This document shows, in pieces, positions 36,792-40,803 of a stretch of 40,803 bases of DNA (its first letter is position 1; every line of letters starts with the position of its first letter). The position numbers were made by a program, and so were the translations under genes. Under the pieces are notes generated by a model. The model was given only the letters and a program-made list of their open reading frames with translations, was not told where the DNA came from and did no database searches. The stretch is from Klebsiella pneumoniae (lineage in GTDB: Bacteria; Desulfobacterota; Binatia; Bin18): NCBI GenBank assembly GCA_945865755.1, contig CAMBFS010000009.1, forward strand, positions 1 to 40,803, written 5' to 3'.

Positions 36792-36812
36792 CCCGAAACC
36801 CGAAACCCGAAA
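36792..36812 (+). repeat. Three copies of CCCGAAA
   Basis: Three perfect 7-bp units just before the ribosome site of the LLM gene. A looser 7-bp pattern (GCGAGCA, GTGAGCA, ACGAGTG) lies about 50 bp upstream, in the same 123-bp gap. Confidence 0.7.
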
Positions 36813-36824
36813 CCTGGAGAAAGT

Positions 36825-37688
36825 ATGGACTATGGAATTGTTCTGCCACACTTTGGTTCGTTCGCGCGAGAAGACGCCACACAACGAGTGATCGGTGCCG
36901 CGGAAGCCGCCGAGTCGCTCGGTTTCAGCACGGTCTGGGTGGTCGATCATGTTGTGTTTCCGGAAAAGCTCGAAGGGTACGCATTCAACCCGCTTGATCC
37001 GTTTCTTGAGCCGATGACCGTGCTGGGCGCGCTGGCGCTCAAGACCAAGCGCGTCAAACTTGGCACCGCGGTTCTCGTGCTTCCTTATCGCCATCCACTC
37101 TATACCGCGAAAGCGTTGGCGACGGTGGATGTGCTATCTGGTGGGCGGCTGGTCGTCGGTGTTGGTGCCGGGTGGCTTGAAGGGGAGTTCAATGCCTTTG
37201 GCGTGCCAATCGCCGAGCGCGGCAGTCGCACCAACGAGACCATCGACATCCTGAAAGCGCTGTGGACGGAAGAGACGCCGAGCTACAACGGCAAGCATTT
37301 TCAGTTCGGCAACATCAAGGCGTTGCCGCAACCAATACAGAAGCCGCGCCCACCAATCCTCGTTGGGGGCATGACCAAAGGCGCGCTTCAGCGGGTCGCG
37401 CGTCGTGGCGACGGCTGGATCGCGATGGGCAAGGGACCGGACGACATCAAGGCACCGCTCGACACCTTACGTGAACTGACGGTCAAAGCGGGCCGGAGTC
37501 CCGACAGTCTGCAAATCAACATGCTGCCGCTCGCGACCCCAAGTCTCGACCAGGTCATCAAGGATATTCCCCGCTATCAAGAACTGGGCGTTCAGCATCT
37601 GTATTTATCATTCCGCGCCTGGACAGCGGACTTCGCGCAACTCATGGAACTGATGGCGCGGTTCGCGCATGAAGTGGGAATGAAGTAA
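36825..37688 (+). CDS. LLM class F420-dependent oxidoreductase
   Basis: The 287-aa TIM-barrel oxidoreductase belongs to the luciferase-like group that uses coenzyme F420 (or FMN). It has the N-terminal GIVLPHFGSFAREDATQRVI and LGFSTVWVVDHVVFP, the family block LGTAVLVLPYRHPLYTAKAL, DVLSGGRLVVGVGAGWLEGE and the substrate loop PPILVGGMTKGALQRVARRG. These match the TIGR03619-type predicted F420-dependent enzymes. The substrate is unknown. GGAGAAAG lies just before ATG. It is followed by a VOC protein gene on the same strand, separated by a 7-bp repeat array. No F420 biosynthesis gene is in the window. Confidence 0.9.
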   Translation: MDYGIVLPHFGSFAREDATQRVIGAAEAAESLGFSTVWVVDHVVFPEKLEGYAFNPLDPFLEPMTVLGALALKTKRVKLGTAVLVLPYRHPLYTAKALATVDVLSGGRLVVGVGAGWLEGEFNAFGVPIAERGSRTNETIDILKALWTEETPSYNGKHFQFGNIKALPQPIQKPRPPILVGGMTKGALQRVARRGDGWIAMGKGPDDIKAPLDTLRELTVKAGRSPDSLQINMLPLATPSLDQVIKDIPRYQELGVQHLYLSFRAWTADFAQLMELMARFAHEVGMK

Positions 37689-37734
37689 AGAAAAGTTGTG
37701 AGTTGTGAGTTAAAAGTTGAAAACTGAGGAGACT

Positions 37735-37846
37735 AACTCATAACTCATAACTCATAACTCATAACTCATAACTCATAACTCATAACTCATAACTCATAAC
37801 TCATAACTCATAACTCATAACTCATAACTCATAACTCATAACTCAT
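37735..37846 (+). repeat. Sixteen perfect copies of AACTCAT
   Basis: A 112-bp microsatellite of exactly 16 identical 7-bp units ends 16 bp before the start codon of the VOC gene, directly next to its AGGAGG ribosome site. Four looser 7-bp units (GTTGTGA twice, GTTAAAA, GTTGAAA) at 37695-37722 are partly complementary to the array and could pair with it. There are no spacers, so it is not a CRISPR array. Confidence 0.97.
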
Positions 37847-37862
37847 CAAAAGGAGGTGTCCG

Positions 37863-38360
37863 ATGATCCATCCTGAACGTATCGCTCATATCGTGATTAA
37901 GGTTCGTGACTTGGAAAAATCACGGGCGTTCTACACCGAGACGCTGGGCATGCAAGTGATGAAGTATGTGCCGGAGATCAAGGGAGTGTTCCTCTCGTTT
38001 AATGGTCGTGACCACCACGAAGTGGCGCTCTTCGAGATCGGGAAAAACGCGGAGGGGCCAAAAATGAGTCAGGTCGGCATGCTGCATGTCGCGTTTCGCA
38101 TGCGCAACGAAGAAGACCTGCGTGCCGCCTATCAGGAGTTGAAGGAAAAAAATGTGCACGTGACCTTCACCGTCAATCACGGCGTCAGCAAAAGCGTGTA
38201 TTTCCACGATCCCGATGGCAACGAACTCGAAGTCTACGCCGACAACGACATCCCGGAATTGATCGGGACCGTGCCCAATGCGTATCTTGGCATGGAAAAG
38301 CTCGAATTCGCGCCGACCGATCCGAGCTTGCAGGAGATGCTGGCGTCGATGCGGCAGTAG
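37863..38360 (+). CDS. VOC family (glyoxalase/bleomycin resistance/dioxygenase) protein
   Basis: The 165-aa protein has the two beta-alpha-beta-beta-beta modules of the vicinal oxygen chelate fold: RIAHIVIKVRDLEKSRAFYT, ETLGMQV, MLHVAFRMRNEEDLRAAY and VYFHDPDGNELEVYAD. His9, His75 and Glu123 are in place as metal ligands, as in catechol 2,3-dioxygenase-like and glyoxalase members. The substrate is unknown. An ideal AGGAGG site precedes ATG 37863, and a 16-unit repeat array sits directly before that site. The neighbouring LLM oxidoreductase suggests a shared role in breakdown of an aromatic or xenobiotic compound. Confidence 0.9.
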   Translation: MIHPERIAHIVIKVRDLEKSRAFYTETLGMQVMKYVPEIKGVFLSFNGRDHHEVALFEIGKNAEGPKMSQVGMLHVAFRMRNEEDLRAAYQELKEKNVHVTFTVNHGVSKSVYFHDPDGNELEVYADNDIPELIGTVPNAYLGMEKLEFAPTDPSLQEMLASMRQ

Positions 38361-38502
38361 GAAAGTAGCCAGTAGGAAAGAAGGGGAGAATGGGCAACGG
38401 GAGAATGGGCGACAAAAAGAGCAGGAGTTTCTTCTCCCATTTCTCCGTTTCGCCCACGCTCCCCTTCATTCTTCATCGCCCTCTTTCTTTCCTGAGAGTA
38501 GG
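38361..38502. repeat. Long imperfect hairpin with purine and pyrimidine arms
   Basis: The gap between the convergent VOC and 124-aa genes is a purine-rich stretch (GTAGGAAAGAAGGGGAGAAT and two GGGAGAATGGGC-like units) facing a pyrimidine-rich stretch (CTCCCATTTCTCC, GCTCCCCTTCATTC, CTTTCTTTCCT). The arms are broadly complementary. It may end transcription from both sides and is the same kind of structure as at 28146-28248. Confidence 0.65.
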
Positions 38503-38877
38503 TTACAAGTGTTCCAGCCACTGCTCAGCTTCCGCGATCCGGGAGAAGAATCGGATATTCACTCCTCTATTCACGGCCACGGTCTCGGCAAACTGCAATG
38601 TCTCGGTCTGATGTGCCGGGTTGGTATCAATGTACGCGATACGTTGCACTATGGGCCACACACGAGTCGCGGCTTCCGTGATGATCGAGAAAACGATGCT
38701 GGGAGCAAGGCTTGGCCCTCTCAGGTTCTCTTCTATGAGCACGTTGGAACATTGGTGCTCTACACATTTGTCCCGTACCTCAGAGAGATAGTTCGCTACA
38801 TTTTCAGGAGTATTGTCCCCTGTCACCGTTATATGCAGGTATGCCTCTTTGTTTTCTACACTCAAGACGTATGACAT
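38503..38877 (-). CDS. Hypothetical protein, possible STAS/SpoIIAA-like fold
   Basis: The 124-aa protein (MSYVLSVENKEAYLHITVTG, VANYLSEVRDKCVEHQCSNV, ... RIAYIDTNPAHQTETLQFAE, RGVNIRFFSRIAEAEQWLEH) alternates strands and helices. The final ...FF-x-x-x-x-EAEQWL block is typical of SpoIIAA/STAS-like proteins. I do not recognise a named family. AAGGAG lies before ATG. It begins 22 bp downstream (minus strand) of the candidate attC site, the position expected for an integron cassette gene. Confidence 0.7.
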   Translation of the reverse strand: MSYVLSVENKEAYLHITVTGDNTPENVANYLSEVRDKCVEHQCSNVLIEENLRGPSLAPSIVFSIITEAATRVWPIVQRIAYIDTNPAHQTETLQFAETVAVNRGVNIRFFSRIAEAEQWLEHL

Positions 38878-38898
38878 TGCCCTCTCCTTTTTCTTGCC

Positions 38899-38970
38899 GC
38901 CTAACGTCCAAGATCACCGGTGGTTATAGAGCGCAACGGAATTTTCGTCTGATGGAGAGCCTTGTTATGC
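38899..38970 (-). other. Candidate integron attC recombination site
   Basis: Read on the minus strand, GCATAAC (38970-38964) is followed after 58 bases by GTTAGGC (38905-38899). The latter fits the attC R' consensus GTTRRRY exactly, and the two are complementary at 6 of 7 positions. Next to them, CTCCATCA and TGATCTTGGA can pair with a bulge, in the position of the L boxes. The size (72 bp) is normal for attC. The context fits: a gene remnant before it and a new reading frame with its ribosome site 22 bp after it. No integrase gene is in the window. A chance match is possible. Confidence 0.38.
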
Positions 38971-38999
38971 GCAGTTTGTGTGTGCGCTTGGCTAGTCCT

Positions 39000-39107
39000 T
39001 ATCCAGCCCACGGCGATGCAGCTTTTCGCGAAGAACAGGCTGTCGGCGTCACCGGTCTTACCGGTGTGGATGCCCTAGTGGATGCCCTAGATGTTGGTGT
39101 CGCTCAT
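39000..39107 (-). pseudogene. N-terminal remnant of an Mrr-like restriction endonuclease with stop codons
   Basis: From ATG 39107 the frame reads MSDTNI, stop, GIH, stop, then GIHTGKTGDADSLFFAKSCI and AVGW. This is the start of the restriction endonucleases that open with (N/K)-x-WGIH(A/T)GKTGDADSLF. Both stops are TAG where tryptophan (TGG) is expected. A 12-bp stretch, TAGGGCATCCAC, is present twice in tandem, so a point change was followed by duplication. Homology ends near 39000, just before the candidate attC site. Only about 36 of several hundred residues remain. Confidence 0.5.
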
Positions 39108-39131
39108 GTTGTCTTTCCCTTCCATTCCGTC

Positions 39132-39470
39132 TCACCCGCCGCTCGAAACTCGCTGTAAGCCCTCAAAGGTGTTGTCGGTGCGATTTCCGCAGAGAACATC
39201 TTCGAGTTCCTTAATGCAGAAGTAATAGACGCAGTAGTCCTCGATGCAGAAAACCGGGACGGTACGTGCCACGCCATGTCCCTTGTTCATCACAATTTCC
39301 GCTTCCGGGATGCTGGGTGCGTAGCGAGCAGATGAGATGGATGAGTAGACTTTTTCTACGAGATCATTCTTCTCATTTTGCGTCTGAGGGATTTTGATAG
39401 GGAAGACGCGATTCTTGAAAGCTTTCCAAAAATCCCGATTGAACCAGCGGTGGAAATCCTCTTGTTTCAT
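39132..39470 (-). pseudogene. N-terminal fragment of a defence-type reverse transcriptase
   Basis: The 112-aa frame starts MKQEDFHRWFNRDFWKAFKN and includes RVFPIKIPQTQNEKNDLVEK, MNKGHGVARTVPVFCIEDYC and VYYFCIKELEDVLCGNRTDN followed by TF. This is the N-terminal finger region of RNA-directed DNA polymerases of the kind found in bacterial defence loci; family members then continue with a GGWSLGG-like segment and the YxDD palm. Here the sequence departs right after TF and stops within 12 codons, so the catalytic palm is gone. The ATG overlaps the hsdS stop by one base (TGATG). In another frame, codons ending at TGA 39104 may be the tail of the same or another lost gene. Family assignment rests on my recognition of the N-terminal pattern. 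Confidence 0.58.
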
Positions 39471-40573
39471 CAAGTAACCGGAATACAGCCATTGAGGGCT
39501 TCGTGCAGCACGGCTTCCAACAAGCGGCGGCTGTCGGCCTCGGTGATGGTGAGTTGGGCTTCGAGTTGGTCGCATACTGCCATCAGTTCGTCCACCTTGG
39601 CGACGATGCGGTGTTGCTCGGCAAGGGGTGGAAGGGGGAAAGGAATCTGTCGGAAGTTTCCAAGGCCGATCCGTAAGAGCGTCATCCCGTGATGATGGAC
39701 CGCCGCAAAATCCTGGCAAATGGGAGAGTTAAGGTAGTGGAGAGCAAAGCGCGAACACACCTCAGGGTGAACGCTAAATCGATAGCAGTCCGCTTTGACG
39801 AGTGCTGGCCCGATACCTTGAGGAACTTCACAGCAACGAACTAGGGGGTCAACCAGACCTGCAACAACTAGGTCCCCTGGCTCAACATGATGCTTTGCAA
39901 GGCGTTGGAAGTGCTCTCGGCTGATATAGGAGTGATATTCATCTCGGAATCGACCATGTCCAATATTCTGAAGGCGAATCACACGATAACCTGGTGTCTC
40001 GACATAATGAGAGGTCTTTAGATTGGCACCAAAAGGGCCGTCGGTGATCGCGTTATCCGTATGGGCTGCAACTTCATTGACGGTAACCCAGACCCACGAC
40101 TCCGGTAAGTTGGGCAGAGTTTCTCCTGACTCGTTAGGCTCGTTTTTGACAGATTTCCTTTTTTTCGATGAGTCTTGTGTGATCCTATCGATCAGCTCAC
40201 TCGCATGTCCGTCACTATCAATCCGCTTGGAAAGATAACCTTGTAAGGCGAGGGTGAGGATGGTTTGGCGCAATTGCTTGATATGTTCTGGGCGGGTGGT
40301 GAGGCGTGGCAGGTGGTTGAATACGAAGCGGGCGTGGTTGCGGAAGGCTTCCGGCGTATTGTCTTTTTCTGCATCGGCGGGGGAGTTCAAGAGGTGCAGA
40401 CTGGCCGCTACCAGCCGGTCGCGGCTTTGCTCGCGCTCGGTTTTCGCCGCCTCCAACTGGTCACACAGCGCCATCAGTTCGCCCACCTTGGCGACGATGC
40501 AATGTTGTTCGGCGAGGGGTGGCACAGCGAGCCGCAACTGATAGGCATCTGAACGACTTAGTCCTGGCTTCAC
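39470..40573 (-). CDS. hsdS: Type I restriction enzyme specificity subunit, 5'-truncated
   Basis: This is the DNA-recognition subunit of a type I restriction-modification system. Two conserved regions are clear: LAVPPLAEQHCIVAKVGELM (followed by ALCDQLEAAKTERE) and IPFPLPPLAEQHRIVAKVDE. Between them are LRQTILTLALQGYLSKRI and one complete target-recognition domain (about 150-320). The first target-recognition domain is almost entirely missing. In-frame homology extends upstream of the GTG to 40663 (VPPDYFDVRFLIFTLETLDL), where a TAA stop blocks it. So only a half-specificity subunit could be made, from GTG 40573. No hsdM or hsdR is in the window. It is coupled to the reverse transcriptase fragment. 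Confidence 0.87.
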   Translation of the reverse strand: MKPGLSRSDAYQLRLAVPPLAEQHCIVAKVGELMALCDQLEAAKTEREQSRDRLVAASLHLLNSPADAEKDNTPEAFRNHARFVFNHLPRLTTRPEHIKQLRQTILTLALQGYLSKRIDSDGHASELIDRITQDSSKKRKSVKNEPNESGETLPNLPESWVWVTVNEVAAHTDNAITDGPFGANLKTSHYVETPGYRVIRLQNIGHGRFRDEYHSYISREHFQRLAKHHVEPGDLVVAGLVDPLVRCCEVPQGIGPALVKADCYRFSVHPEVCSRFALHYLNSPICQDFAAVHHHGMTLLRIGLGNFRQIPFPLPPLAEQHRIVAKVDELMAVCDQLEAQLTITEADSRRLLEAVLHEALNGCIPVT

Positions 40574-40663
40574 TCCCTTACCGAGAGCGCCGAGATCAAG
40601 CGTTTCCAGAGTGAAGATTAAAAATCGAACATCGAAATAATCTGGCGGAACTAGAAACTCACC

Positions 40664-40777
40664 TTACGCAGAGCCTGTGAGTGCGGGCGAGAGGGTTTGT
40701 AAGGTGGCGAAAGCGGAGCGGAGCGCATTGACGTAGAGTTTGGACTTCAGGGCAAAATGATTGAGCTTGGTCTGCAT
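40664..40777 (-). CDS. Short frame fused to the hsdS break, unknown
   Basis: A 37-codon frame from ATG 40777 (MQTKLNHFALKSKLYVNALR, ending LTGSA) stops exactly where hsdS homology begins and stays open upstream to the window edge (FVKLERLK before the ATG). It may be the tail of a gene lying mostly to the right, joined to hsdS by the deletion that removed its first recognition domain. I recognise no family. Confidence 0.35.
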   Translation of the reverse strand: MQTKLNHFALKSKLYVNALRSAFATLQTLSPALTGSA

Positions 40778-40803
40778 CTTTAACCGCTCCAATTTGACAA
40801 AGC

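Noticed and set aside
37735..37846. CRISPR array
   Set aside because: The 7-bp units are contiguous with no spacers and no cas genes are near; this is a microsatellite.
40574..40663. Upstream start for hsdS that would restore the first recognition domain
   Set aside because: The in-frame TAA at 40664-40666 and the unrelated residues before it show that the domain is missing, not just misread.

Overview
The window looks like a chromosomal segment from an uncultured, GC-rich diderm bacterium. A diderm envelope is implied by LolCD, a YdbH/YdbL pair and lipoproteins. The mix of an F420-type LLM oxidoreductase, acyl-CoA dehydrogenase/SDR genes, Uma2 nucleases, DUF2442/DUF4160 genes and abundant intergenic palindromes suggests an environmental lineage near the former deltaproteobacteria (for example Binatota or Tectomicrobia). 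This is inference: no rRNA or other phylogenetic marker is present to settle it.

Layout. 1-3.5 kb: accessory genes on the minus strand (a decayed PIN toxin with an intact antitoxin, an ELM1-like protein, and a tight run of DUF2442, DUF4160, a small tyrosine-phosphatase-like protein and a PD-(D/E)XK-like protein). 3.9-10.8 kb: an Lrp/AsnC regulator followed by gltB and gltD (glutamate synthase). 10.9-12.9 kb: lolC/E and lolD. 13-20.6 kb: a broken-up urease locus on the minus strand. It runs CDP-alcohol phosphatidyltransferase, ureE, ureF and an 85-aa protein, then ureAB (fused), ureC and ureG. Two paralogous Uma2 genes on the plus strand flank the ureAB-C-G block. 20.7-24.3 kb: a lipoprotein, a secreted FKBP isomerase, an SDR and an acyl-CoA dehydrogenase. 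24.3-26.3 kb: a nucleotidyltransferase with a small partner and an AmgK-like sugar kinase. 26.4-29.3 kb: a type III polyketide synthase, an ICMT-family methyltransferase and an ABC permease, probably a lipid-pyrone/resorcinol pathway. 29.3-33.9 kb: a deleted metallophosphoesterase, trmJ, small proteins, rpoZ-dnaJ and a Rieske fragment. 34-38.4 kb: YdbH/YdbL envelope proteins, an LLM oxidoreductase and a VOC protein. 38.5-40.8 kb: a decaying defence locus with truncated hsdS, the N-terminus of a defence-type reverse transcriptase, an Mrr-like remnant with stop codons, and a possible integron attC site.

Three themes run through the window. First, many genes are degraded (PIN toxin, Uma2 tail, metallophosphoesterase, Rieske, RT, Mrr, HsdS). 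Second, intergenic spaces are filled with arrays of 7-bp (sometimes 8- or 17-bp) units, several as inverted arms; the longest is 16 perfect copies just upstream of the VOC gene. Third, a 114-115 bp hairpin element occurs twice, once between ureAB and ureC, with direct repeats around each copy. The urease is itself unusual: UreC keeps all nickel ligands but lacks the flap cysteine, and no ureD is visible.
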